Below are positions 1-7,826 of a DNA stretch of 64,000 nucleotides, piece by piece (within the stretch, counting starts at the first letter, position 1; each line of letters opens with the position of its first letter). This DNA is from Maridesulfovibrio sp050916235 (GTDB lineage: Bacteria > Desulfobacterota > Desulfovibrionia > Desulfovibrionales > Desulfovibrionaceae), in the NCBI RefSeq assembly GCF_050916235.1, contig NZ_CP104854.1, forward strand, positions 2,046,001 to 2,110,000, in the 5' to 3' direction. Both the position numbers and the translations under genes were made by a program. A model generated the notes under the pieces. That model was given only the letters and a program-made list of their open reading frames with translations. It had not been told where the DNA came from and made no database searches.

Positions 1-927
1 TGAGCTGTCGTTGTCGTAGCTGTCATTTCCAGCTGAAGTTACGAAGATAATGCCGTTGTCGGCCAGTTCCTGTATTTTGTCCCGTACAATGGGGTTGCCG
101 CTCGATCCGCCGATGGACATGTTGACTACAGGAATGTTTATTCCTTTTTGTTTCTTATCAATGATGTAGTTGATGGCGATTATGATTTCAGAGTCAGAAT
201 TGTTGTCAGGGCGTAAAACCATAATGCGGCTGTTCCAAGATATACCGGATACTCCTATGCCGTTATTTCCTGTAGCGGCAATGACACTTGAAACAACTGT
301 ACCGTGACCGTCTTCAGTGTCTCTGTCTTCTGTGCTGTTGCTGCTGACGCCACTGTTTATGGATATGCCGTAGACATCATCCACTACCCCGTTGCCGTCA
401 TCGTCAATTCCATTAAAGGTGTCGTACGGGTTAACCCACAAACTATCTTTCATATCTTCATGTCTGAGATCCAGACCGGAATCAATGACTGCTATTACAA
501 CGTTCGAACTCCCGGTGCTGATGTCCCATGCCGCAGGCATATTGATGCCTGCTGAAGTATTCTGGAGACTCCACTGGTTTCCGAATTGGGGATCATCCGG
601 GACAGCTCTTTTTTTGCGGATATAGTTGGGAGAAAATGATTCCACTTCCGGCAGACCTGATATTTCATTTATCATTTCTTGCGTTGTGAGGTGTGATTTT
701 AAAAGCAGTATGCATTGTCCAGAGTATTCTGTTGCAGAGTTGAGTACTGCAAGTACGTCCATGTAGTGACTGGAAGCTACAGACCGGGCATTACTTTCGC
801 TTACACCGTTTGAGAACTTTACAATCAGCTGATTTTCTACTGCATTTTGAGCGTGTGCGGATATTGAAAATAAATTTAAACATAAAGCATGAATGATTAA
901 AAGAAAGAATAATAATTTATTTTTCAC
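1..927 (-). CDS. Subtilisin-like (S8) serine protease, secreted, 3' end outside window
   Basis: An open frame runs from a GTG at 927 down to base 1 (309 codons) and continues out of the window. The N-terminus is a signal peptide (hydrophobic residues 5-20, SISAHA cleavage region near 26), followed by a propeptide-like segment and the subtilase core. The catalytic Asp lies in VIDSGLD (residue 149), the His in DGHGT (residue 208), and SAGND near 299-302 fits the oxyanion-hole Asn region. The catalytic Ser is beyond the edge. An acidic DDDGNGVVDD segment near 175-184 resembles a calcium-binding loop. GTG 927 is preferred over the in-frame ATG at 936 because AGGA sits 9 nt before the GTG but touches the ATG. 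Substrate is unknown. Confidence 0.9.
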   Translation of the reverse strand, partial: MKNKLLFFLLIIHALCLNLFSISAHAQNAVENQLIVKFSNGVSESNARSVASSHYMDVLAVLNSATEYSGQCILLLKSHLTTQEMINEISGLPEVESFSPNYIRKKRAVPDDPQFGNQWSLQNTSAGINMPAAWDISTGSSNVVIAVIDSGLDLRHEDMKDSLWVNPYDTFNGIDDDGNGVVDDVYGISINSGVSSNSTEDRDTEDGHGTVVSSVIAATGNNGIGVSGISWNSRIMVLRPDNNSDSEIIIAINYIIDKKQKGINIPVVNMSIGGSSGNPIVRDKIQELADNGIIFVTSAGNDSYDNDSS

Positions 928-949
928 AATGTGCATTCCTGAAAACTAG

Positions 950-978
950 AATATGTAAACCTTACGTAAATTTATCAA
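950..978 (-). promoter_or_regulatory. Candidate sigma-70 promoter for the S8 protease
   Basis: On the minus strand TTGATA (978-973) and CATATT (955-950) are separated by 17 nt and lie just upstream of the protease start. Assigned by eye only; AT-rich DNA makes chance matches likely. Confidence 0.3.
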
Positions 979-1023
979 AAGAGATATTGCAATACGTTTT
1001 TAATATCAATCAACTTTATTGTT

Positions 1024-1971
1024 TTATGAACAGATAGAGGACATTTTTGCATAATTTTTAAGTAATTCCTGCCTGAAGTGTTCCTGAAACATTTCTTCAG
1101 TGATTGTTGTCTGCTTATCATTGAATTGAACGCAGGCCACTGTGTTCTGTAATTTCCGTTCTGTCGGCAGCAGTGAAATAATATCGCCCTTTGCCACTTG
1201 ACGGTTGATCAGGTGGTTTACGGTGATGCCGAGTCCCATACCTTCCTCAATAGCCCTGATAATTGCCCCGGAACTGTCCGCCGTAAAAACAAGGTTCAGC
1301 GAGGGCGGTTCCTGATCAAAGTGCAGCCTGAACCAGCTCCTGAACAAGGAAATGTCCTGCTTGTAGCCTATGTAATCAAGTCCGCAGAGCTGTTCATATT
1401 TTGCTCCTATCACCCGCGATTCGTAATACCTGCGCGAACAGGCCAGCACGAATTCTTCCCTGAACACCGGAGTTACGGAATAGGCTGAAATTCCGCCCGG
1501 CGTGTCCATGATGAACGGAAGGATGTCTGCATACGCAAAATCAAGCTCACCTGTTGATAGTTTGGAAAAAAGGACCGTCGGATCTGCGAGTTCCAGATGC
1601 ATGGACACCTGCGGAAACTTTCGACGAAATGATGCGAAGATAGCCGGCATGTACGTCCTGCCGAATTCGGACGGTGTGCCGATGCGCAGTTCCCCGCAGG
1701 GAATCTCATGGCTGTCGGCAAGATGGCGCAGACTGTTTTCCAGCTCTGAAATGAACTCCTTTACTATTAAATAAAGGCTGTGTCCTGCGGCAGTCGGGAC
1801 CAGTCTGCGGTTTACGCGGGTGAACAGTTTTACGTTCAGCTCTTCTTCAAGCTTCTTGAGCTGCTGGCTGACCCCTGACTGGGTGATATGCAGTTTTATT
1901 GCGGCCCCGGTACTGCTCTGTTCATTGTAAATGTGGAAAAAGACTTTCAATCGGTTCAGGTCCGGCAGCAT
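1024..1971 (-). CDS. LysR-family transcriptional regulator
   Basis: A 315-residue LysR-type regulator. Residues about 6-65 form the winged helix-turn-helix (core ITQSGVSQQLKKLEEEL), and residues about 93-300 form the periplasmic-binding-like effector domain. The length is typical of the family. It is divergent from the mtnN gene with 127 bp between starts, the classical layout in which a LysR protein controls its divergent neighbour and itself. A nested inverted repeat lies in that gap. The effector cannot be told from sequence; a metabolite of the methyl cycle is a guess from context. No frameshift or missing region is seen. Confidence 0.88.
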   Translation of the reverse strand: MLPDLNRLKVFFHIYNEQSSTGAAIKLHITQSGVSQQLKKLEEELNVKLFTRVNRRLVPTAAGHSLYLIVKEFISELENSLRHLADSHEIPCGELRIGTPSEFGRTYMPAIFASFRRKFPQVSMHLELADPTVLFSKLSTGELDFAYADILPFIMDTPGGISAYSVTPVFREEFVLACSRRYYESRVIGAKYEQLCGLDYIGYKQDISLFRSWFRLHFDQEPPSLNLVFTADSSGAIIRAIEEGMGLGITVNHLINRQVAKGDIISLLPTERKLQNTVACVQFNDKQTTITEEMFQEHFRQELLKNYAKMSSICS

Positions 1972-2011
1972 GTTTATTCCTTAAAGTAGTTTTGCTAACT
2001 TAAAAAATTAA

Positions 2012-2038
2012 AACTATTAATTTTACTAATTAGTAGTT
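2012..2038. promoter_or_regulatory. Candidate LysR operator between lysR and mtnN
   Basis: The gap between the divergent genes holds a perfect 10-bp palindrome ACTAATTAGT (2025-2034) nested in a looser inverted repeat starting AACTA (2012) and ending TAGTT (2038). LysR proteins bind dyads with a T-N11-A core in such positions. AT richness lowers confidence. Confidence 0.4.
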
Positions 2039-2098
2039 CCTGCCATATCTTTCAAGCATCACAGCGGAAATAATCCGCACGGAATAGAGGAATATACA

Positions 2099-2800
2099 TT
2101 GAAGATAGGAATCATAGCCGCAATGGAAGAGGAATTGTCTCTGCTGGTAGACAGGCTTGAAGGGACTGCCCGGACCTGCTTCGGAGATCTGGTTTATTAT
2201 ACCGGCACAATCAACGGTGTCGAAGTGGCTCTTTTTCTTTGCGGAATCGGCAAGGTCAACGCTGCCGTCGGAACAACGCTGCTGCTGGACAAATTCAAAC
2301 CGGATTACCTGATCAATACCGGGGTGGCAGGGGCCTTTCCGGAGAACGTGAAAATAGGTGACATCGTAATTTCATCGGAAGTGCGCCACTACGATGCCGA
2401 TGCCACGGCATTTGATTATGAAATGGGACAGATTCCACGCATGCCCGCATCCTTCAAGGCCGACAGCCTGCTTCTCGGGCTGGCACGGAAGGCGTGGATA
2501 AATGAAGACAGCATCACCGTTCATCAGGGACCGGTCTTGTCCGGTGATTCCTTTGTACATACCCCGCAGCAGGTCGAGCGCATTGCCGAATTCTTCCCCG
2601 ATGTCATGGCTGTGGAAATGGAAGGAGCTGCCATTGCCCAGACCGGCTTCCTGTTCAAGGTACCCTTCATATTGATCCGCTCAATATCGGACAAGGTCCG
2701 GGAACAGGGCAATACCGCCGTTTACGAAAGCTGCATGGAACAAGCCGCCGCCAATTCAGTACGCATGGTTCTCGCCATGCTTGATGGATTGAGGAGATAA
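2099..2800 (+). CDS. mtnN: 5'-methylthioadenosine/S-adenosylhomocysteine nucleosidase
   Basis: This 233-residue cytosolic hydrolase removes adenine from SAH and methylthioadenosine. It matches the MtnN/Pfs family over its whole length: the start MKIGIIAAMEEEL supplies catalytic Glu12, VEMEGAA (172-178) binds the ribose, and Asp198 in SISDK is the general acid. The start is a TTG at 2099 with AGAGG eight bases upstream; no better ATG exists. It feeds S-ribosylhomocysteine to LuxS, encoded 174 bp downstream on the same strand. A hairpin-rich repeat separates the two genes, so expression may be partly uncoupled. The divergent LysR gene upstream is a plausible regulator. Confidence 0.93.
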   Translation: MKIGIIAAMEEELSLLVDRLEGTARTCFGDLVYYTGTINGVEVALFLCGIGKVNAAVGTTLLLDKFKPDYLINTGVAGAFPENVKIGDIVISSEVRHYDADATAFDYEMGQIPRMPASFKADSLLLGLARKAWINEDSITVHQGPVLSGDSFVHTPQQVERIAEFFPDVMAVEMEGAAIAQTGFLFKVPFILIRSISDKVREQGNTAVYESCMEQAAANSVRMVLAMLDGLRR

Positions 2801-2805
2801 GTTAG

Positions 2806-2905
2806 ATGCGCTTTGCGCATTTGACGAGCTGATTTCGCCTCCGGCGGCTTAAACCCTTTTGCAAAAGGGTTTAAGAATCCCAAAACCTTTCAATATCGCT
2901 TCGCG
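2806..2905. repeat. Multi-hairpin intergenic repeat (REP/BIME-like)
   Basis: Three consecutive palindromic units lie between mtnN and luxS: ATGCGC-ttt-GCGCAT (2806-2820), CGCC-tcc-GGCG (2836-2846), and a perfect 28-bp palindrome at 2848-2875 centred on CTTTTGCAAAAG. AAAACCTTTCAATATCGCTT follows. The same core and a similar flank, inverted, recur at 8722-8763. No T-run follows, so it is not a classical terminator. Confidence 0.6.
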
Positions 2906-2973
2906 GGCAGTAGCGGCAAAATTTTAATTCTGACCTCAGCTCACTAAGCAAGGTCATCAACCGGAGTAACACA

Positions 2974-3453
2974 ATGAACAGGATAGGAAGCTTTAAAATA
3001 GACCACACCAGACTGAAACGCGGTATTTATCTTTCCCGCAGGGATGCTGTTGGAGCGGAAACAGTGACAACATTTGATCTGCGCATGAAAGAGCCGAACA
3101 ATGAACCGGCCCTGTCTTCAGCCGTGGCGCACACCATTGAGCATATCGGGGCAACATTTCTGCGCAATCACGAAGGGTATGGGGATAAAATAATATATTT
3201 CGGTCCCATGGGCTGCCTTACCGGATTTTATCTGTTGCTGAATGGCGACCTGAAATCCGTGGAAATAGTACCGCTGATTGAGGATTTGTTCGGGTTTGCG
3301 GCTGAATTTGATGGTGAAATCCCCGGAGCTTCTGCGGTTGAGTGTGGAAACTACACTCTTATGGACCCTGCTGGAGCAAGGGAAGAAGCGCGCAGGTTCT
3401 TTGTTGAAGTGCTGAATAAAATTACTCCGGAAAACCTCGTTTACCCCGGCTGA
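2974..3453 (+). CDS. luxS: S-ribosylhomocysteine lyase (AI-2 synthase)
   Basis: LuxS splits S-ribosylhomocysteine into homocysteine and DPD, the precursor of autoinducer-2. All signature elements are visible in the 159-residue protein: the metal-binding HTIEH (His53, Glu56, His57), catalytic Cys81 in GPMGCLTGFY, and the third metal ligand Cys124 in AVECGNY. CGGAG lies 7 nt before the ATG. It follows mtnN, which makes its substrate. Its TGA abuts, without a gap, the stop codon of convergent cobS, and there is no terminator between them. Whether AI-2 is a signal here or only a by-product of methyl recycling cannot be decided. Confidence 0.95.
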   Translation: MNRIGSFKIDHTRLKRGIYLSRRDAVGAETVTTFDLRMKEPNNEPALSSAVAHTIEHIGATFLRNHEGYGDKIIYFGPMGCLTGFYLLLNGDLKSVEIVPLIEDLFGFAAEFDGEIPGASAVECGNYTLMDPAGAREEARRFFVEVLNKITPENLVYPG

Positions 3454-4191
3454 TCAGTTTACTGCGGCAAAGGCCAGCAGTGCCGACAGTTCGGTCAGAA
3501 CAAGTGCCGCGCCGAGAAAATCACCGTTGGCTCCGTTCACTTTCCGGGCAAGCCTGTAGAGAAATATAATTGCTCCGCCGGAAATGGCTAATCCCAGCAA
3601 CTGAGTTGCTGCGGAGACGGTAAAAAAGCCTGCTCCTGCAGTCATCATCAGGCCAGCGAACAGAGAAAGATTATCCGCCCCCTTCATGGTCAGGATGCCC
3701 TGTCCCGGCTTTGCCAGTGGCAGGGCTATCCGTCCGAAAAACGCGTTGCCGAACCTCCCAAGCATGAAAATCCAGAGTACCGCGCCGAAGGCTCCGGCAG
3801 CATAGACATAGTAGAATCCGAGAACCTGTCCCAGCACTGCCAGCACAGCCGCAAGGACGCCGAACACCCCGGTTCTGCTGTCCTTGAGTATTTTCCAGAA
3901 CCGTTCTGCATCAGGGTATGGCCCGGCCCCGTCGGCTATGTCGGCAACACCGTCAAAGTGCAGCCCGCGGGTAAGATAGATGGACCCGGCAACGGTCAGC
4001 CATGATTGAAGCCAGTATTTTCCGGCAAAAAGCCCCATATAGAATGGGAACACTATCACCGCACCCATAACCAGACCGGTGAGCGGCATCCATTTCACTG
4101 TCCGGGCAAGATCTTCGGCCTCGATGTTCATAACCGGTCCAAGCCGGGTCATGAAACCGAGGGTTATCAGGAAGTCGCGTATTATATTCAT
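3454..4191 (-). CDS. cobS: Adenosylcobinamide-GDP ribazoletransferase (cobalamin synthase)
   Basis: CobS is an inner-membrane enzyme that joins adenosylcobinamide-GDP to alpha-ribazole in a late step of cobalamin synthesis. The protein shows several hydrophobic segments, the N-terminal FLITLGFMTRLGPV typical of the family, and GLHFDGVADIADG, which carries the conserved acidic residues. I start it at ATG 4191 (245 residues, usual length) with GGAAA upstream; an upstream in-frame ATG at 4242 would overlap the preceding gene and lacks a spaced ribosome site. It is the last gene of the yitT - SAM hydrolase - cobS set. Confidence 0.88.
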   Translation of the reverse strand: MNIIRDFLITLGFMTRLGPVMNIEAEDLARTVKWMPLTGLVMGAVIVFPFYMGLFAGKYWLQSWLTVAGSIYLTRGLHFDGVADIADGAGPYPDAERFWKILKDSRTGVFGVLAAVLAVLGQVLGFYYVYAAGAFGAVLWIFMLGRFGNAFFGRIALPLAKPGQGILTMKGADNLSLFAGLMMTAGAGFFTVSAATQLLGLAISGGAIIFLYRLARKVNGANGDFLGAALVLTELSALLAFAAVN

Positions 4192-4219
4192 GAGTTGTTT
4201 CCGAAGGTCGAAAAATGAT

Positions 4220-5038
4220 TCAGTCGACAGGGCATTGTGCATTCCATGAAAGGGTCAGGGTGTCGCCGGGTTCGAGGCCGAGCATCTCCGACGCCGCGCC
4301 CCGGTTAAGGGCCAGTTCGTAGTAACCCTGGCTTCCGGCGATGAGTCCGGTGGCCCCGCTTTCCAGTTCGGCATAACAGGAAACACGTCTTACGCAACTG
4401 GCGTCATTGCCTGACAGGAGCTGTTCTTCTGGGATGGACATGCGCTCCGGCATATGCTGGTGATCCGGGATGTTGAGTACAAGGTTGCCGAACCGGTCCC
4501 TGTGCAGAATGGTGGCATCCACTCCGTCTGGCTTCCAGACCGGCTTGTTGATCCCGGTCCGTACTATGTCGCGTAGCGGCATTTTGGGGCCGAGGGATTC
4601 AAGTGATGTGCCGCAGGCAATATCCGCTGCAATGGGTGCGAAAATGTCCCGGCCGTGAAAGGTTGCGGAACTGTGTATCTTTGCGGCAGCCTCGCTCAGG
4701 TCGGTAACGATCATGGTCCCGCCGAATTTATCCTCGGCCAGCTCAATTATTCCGTTGTCCGGGGCAATTACAGTGCGTGAGCCGAATTCCGCCCCGATAA
4801 TGCGCCTCGCGCTGCCTACACCGGGATCTACCACGGTTATGAAAACCGTATCTTCGGGGAAATGCTCCATGGCTGCAGCCAGAAAAAAAGCTCCCTGCGA
4901 AATGCAGAACGGTTCAACCCCGTGGCTGACGTCGATGATTCTGGAATCCTGAGCATGGGTTGCCAACACCCCTTTCATCTGCCCTACATAAGGGTCATCC
5001 AGTCCGAAATCGGTCAAAAGCGCGATGGTTCTGCTCAT
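4220..5038 (-). CDS. SAM hydrolase (SAM hydroxide adenosyltransferase, DUF62)
   Basis: This 272-residue protein belongs to the fluorinase/chlorinase superfamily, whose common bacterial members hydrolyse S-adenosylmethionine to adenosine and methionine using water. Visible markers are LLTDFGLDDPYVGQMKG at the N-terminus, VDPGVGS near 91-97, and APDNGIIE near 112-119, which form the SAM and hydroxide pocket. It lacks an evident insertion that would suggest a halogenase, but this needs structural comparison. GAGG, 8 nt before its ATG, overlaps the TAG stop of yitT, five bases away, suggesting translational coupling. cobS follows. Confidence 0.85.
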   Translation of the reverse strand: MSRTIALLTDFGLDDPYVGQMKGVLATHAQDSRIIDVSHGVEPFCISQGAFFLAAAMEHFPEDTVFITVVDPGVGSARRIIGAEFGSRTVIAPDNGIIELAEDKFGGTMIVTDLSEAAAKIHSSATFHGRDIFAPIAADIACGTSLESLGPKMPLRDIVRTGINKPVWKPDGVDATILHRDRFGNLVLNIPDHQHMPERMSIPEEQLLSGNDASCVRRVSCYAELESGATGLIAGSQGYYELALNRGAASEMLGLEPGDTLTLSWNAQCPVD

Positions 5039-5043
5039 AACAA

Positions 5044-5910
5044 CTACCTCGGCACGGAAAAACCTTTCCCGAGTACGCTGAATGTTGATTCGATAATGAC
5101 AAATGCCTGCGGATCAATAGTGAAGATCGTAGCTTCAAGGCGTTTGATCCTGAAAGAGTCGACCACGGTCATGATAACCGTCTTCTCCTGTCTCGTATAG
5201 CCACCAATGGCGTTGATCAGGGTGGTCCCCCGACCGAGCTTGGTCATGATTGCCTCGGAGACTTCTTCCGGGGAAGTGGTGATGATCAGGACCATTTTGC
5301 GCTGGTTGAACAAGCGCTGCACGGAATCTATGGCTGCGGCCGAAATATATATCATTGCCAGCGAATAGAGAACATCGGTCAGGTTGAGCCAGATTGTTCC
5401 TGTTCCAAGCACTGCGGCGTTGAACCCCATGGAGAACTGGCCCACTTTTATACCCAGCTTGTCTCTGGCCAGAATCTGGAGAATTCCGAGCCCGCCGGTG
5501 GAACCCAATGACCGCAATGCAGTTCCGGAGCCTACACCAAGGATAATGCCTCCTGCAATCACGGCCAGCCATTTGTCATTGAACTGTATGGTCCACGGAA
5601 CCAGTTCGATAAAAATACTGAGGGTGATCATGCCGTAAAGGCTGTACCAGAAGAACCGTTTGCTGATGAAGAACCATCCGATCAGGAAAATGGGGATGTT
5701 GAGCAGAAAGACCCACAGACCTGATGAGATCTGGGGGAAGACGTAATATCCGAGCAGGGCCAGCCCTGAAATTCCGCTGGGCAGGAAGGCGTTGGGAATC
5801 ATCACCGCCTTTATGGCAAGGCCGGTAAGAAACGATCCGACAGTCAACAGTCCTATATTCCAGGGAATTGTATAGCTCAGCTTCTGAAAACGGCTGACAA
5901 ATGAATCCAT
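5044..5910 (-). CDS. YitT/DUF2179 family membrane protein
   Basis: A 288-residue protein with about five to six hydrophobic helices in the first 190 residues (for example VGSFLTGLAIKAVMIPNAF and ALLGYYVFPQI) and a soluble C-terminal DUF2179 domain (about 205-285, containing GRGTTLINAIGGYT). The length and arrangement match the YitT family, whose transport or sensory role is not established. AAAGGAG lies 8 nt before the ATG. It is the first gene of a compact minus-strand set with the SAM hydrolase and cobS. Confidence 0.83.
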   Translation of the reverse strand: MDSFVSRFQKLSYTIPWNIGLLTVGSFLTGLAIKAVMIPNAFLPSGISGLALLGYYVFPQISSGLWVFLLNIPIFLIGWFFISKRFFWYSLYGMITLSIFIELVPWTIQFNDKWLAVIAGGIILGVGSGTALRSLGSTGGLGILQILARDKLGIKVGQFSMGFNAAVLGTGTIWLNLTDVLYSLAMIYISAAAIDSVQRLFNQRKMVLIITTSPEEVSEAIMTKLGRGTTLINAIGGYTRQEKTVIMTVVDSFRIKRLEATIFTIDPQAFVIIESTFSVLGKGFSVPR

Positions 5911-6022
5911 TTTATTTTCTCCTTTGTGTGCGGCTATTTTTTGCTGTATTAGAGTAAAATGGCAATGATGATTTGACCTTTGATGACAAATTGACTCTTT
6001 TCTCCCTCCATGACGGTATTTT

Positions 6023-6129
6023 CAGCCCCGTAATGAATGCTTGGAAGCCGCAACGAAAGATGATAAGCGAAGCTTGCACAAAGCTACGAGCAGCCCTTGA
6101 AAGGTATGGAAATCAAAAGCACGGGGCTG
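6023..6129 (+). other. Possible structured leader RNA of argS
   Basis: CAGCCCCGT (6023-6031) can pair perfectly with ACGGGGCTG (6121-6129), closing a 107-nt region that contains smaller hairpins such as AAGC-gaa-GCTT (6065-6075). It ends 34 nt before the argS start. It fits no riboswitch consensus that I recognise. The 9-bp closing stem is the only firm evidence. Confidence 0.35.
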
Positions 6130-6163
6130 TCTATCATAATTCCTTAAGGAGATTTCATCCGTA

Positions 6164-7807
6164 ATGAAAGCTAAACAACACCTTGAAAAAGTTCTCGGGT
6201 CCATCCTTGAATCCAAGGGCTGGGAATGGCCTGAAAAGGCTGTGATCGAGCCTCCCAAAGATAAAAAATTCGGCGACATGTCCGCAAACATTGCCATGAT
6301 GCTTTCCAAGCAGGCAAAAATGAATCCGCGAGCCATTGCCGAAGAGATCAAGAATGCACTCGAAGGCGACAAATATATTGAACAGGTTGATATTGCCGGT
6401 CCCGGCTTCCTGAACTTCACTTTTTCCGGCTCCTTCTGGCAGAATATGATTCCTCAGGTGCTTGAAAAGGGTGCTGACTACGGTCGCAGCGAAATCGGCA
6501 AGGGAACCCGTGTTCAGGTGGAATATGTTTCCGCCAACCCCACCGGGCCACTGCATATCGGCCACGGACGCGGGGCCGCTATCGGTGACTGTCTGGTCCG
6601 CATCCTCGATTTCACCGGCTTTGATGTTGAAGCCGAATACTATGTCAACGATGCCGGCCGCCAGATGCTCATCCTCGGCAACTCCATATGGGTGCGCCTG
6701 CAGCAGACCCAGGGCCGTGACATCGCCGATCCCGAAGATTTCTACAAAGGCGACTACATCAGGGATCTTGCAGCGGAAGTTCTGGAACGCAACCCCAATA
6801 TTCTGGAAATCCCCGAGGAAGAAGCCGTCTCCATCTGCCGCGAATACGGAATGAACGAGATTCTGGAAGGTATCAAGAAAGACCTTGCCGAATTCGACGT
6901 GCGCCACGATGTATGGTTCTCCGAAAGAAGTCTTGTCAGCGCAGGCAAGGTCGAAGAGACCTTCGCAGACCTCAAGGCTCGCGGCATGGCTTATGAGCAG
7001 GACGGAGCTCTCTGGTTCAAGTCCACCGACCTCGGTGACGACAAGGACCGTGTTCTGCGCAAGTCCAACGGAGACCTGACCTATTTTGCATCCGACATTG
7101 CCTACCATGATGACAAGTACAAGCGTGGTTTCGACCTCGTTGTCGACATCTGGGGAGCCGACCACCACGGTTATGTTCCGCGTATGCAGGCAGCAGTTGA
7201 AGCACTCGGCAGGAAGGGCCAGCTTGAAGTAATTCTCGTGCAGCTGGTAAACCTGCTGCGCGGTGGCGAACAGGTGGCCATGTCCACCCGTGCAGGCGAA
7301 TTCGAAACTCTCGAAGACGTGGTGAAAGAAGTTGGCCGCGACGCCTCCCGTTTCATGTTCCTGTCCCGCAAGAGCGACAGCCATCTCGACTTCGACCTCG
7401 ATCTGGTCAAGCAGAAGAGCATGGATAACCCGGTTTACTACGTGCAGTACGCCCACGCGCGTATCTGCTCAGTAATCCGCAAGGCGGAAGAGCAGGGCAT
7501 CAAACTTCTTGCTGTAGATGCCGCACAGCTTGAAAGCCTGACCAATGACGAAGAACTTGATCTCATGAAGCTCATGGATCAGTTCGCCGACGTGGCCGAG
7601 AATGCCGGCAAAAACATGAGCCCGCACATCATCAGCTACTATCTGCGTGATCTGGCCAGCGCACTGCACAGGTTCTACTCCATGCACCACATCCTTTCCG
7701 CAGAAGGTGAAGTTGTCGGTGCAAGGCTGCTGCTGCTCAAGTCCGTGGCCCTGACTCTGGCCAACGGTCTCAACCTGCTTGGAGTTTCCGCTCCCGATCG
7801 CATGTAA
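6164..7807 (+). CDS. argS: Arginyl-tRNA synthetase
   Basis: Class I synthetase charging tRNA-Arg, 547 residues. The N-terminal additional domain (about 1-90) is followed by SANPTGPLHIGHGRG, which carries the HIGH motif at 131-134. WGADHHGYVPRMQAA and the MSTRAGEF stretch (the degenerate KMSKS region common in ArgRS) lie in the catalytic domain. The C-terminal anticodon-binding domain ends with the usual hydrophobic-Met terminus (DRM). AAGGAG is about 12 nt before the ATG. A SPOR-domain gene follows after 19 bp, probably in the same transcript, ending at the strong terminator at 8631. Confidence 0.96.
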   Translation: MKAKQHLEKVLGSILESKGWEWPEKAVIEPPKDKKFGDMSANIAMMLSKQAKMNPRAIAEEIKNALEGDKYIEQVDIAGPGFLNFTFSGSFWQNMIPQVLEKGADYGRSEIGKGTRVQVEYVSANPTGPLHIGHGRGAAIGDCLVRILDFTGFDVEAEYYVNDAGRQMLILGNSIWVRLQQTQGRDIADPEDFYKGDYIRDLAAEVLERNPNILEIPEEEAVSICREYGMNEILEGIKKDLAEFDVRHDVWFSERSLVSAGKVEETFADLKARGMAYEQDGALWFKSTDLGDDKDRVLRKSNGDLTYFASDIAYHDDKYKRGFDLVVDIWGADHHGYVPRMQAAVEALGRKGQLEVILVQLVNLLRGGEQVAMSTRAGEFETLEDVVKEVGRDASRFMFLSRKSDSHLDFDLDLVKQKSMDNPVYYVQYAHARICSVIRKAEEQGIKLLAVDAAQLESLTNDEELDLMKLMDQFADVAENAGKNMSPHIISYYLRDLASALHRFYSMHHILSAEGEVVGARLLLLKSVALTLANGLNLLGVSAPDRM

Positions 7808-7826
7808 TCTCTAACCGGAGAAGATA

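Noticed and set aside
5973..6164. Short plus-strand open frame before argS
   Set aside because: It lies in the structured leader, has no ribosome site, and ends at the argS start.
6155..7456. Open frame of 433 codons antisense to argS
   Set aside because: No signal, domain or ribosome site; argS is certain.
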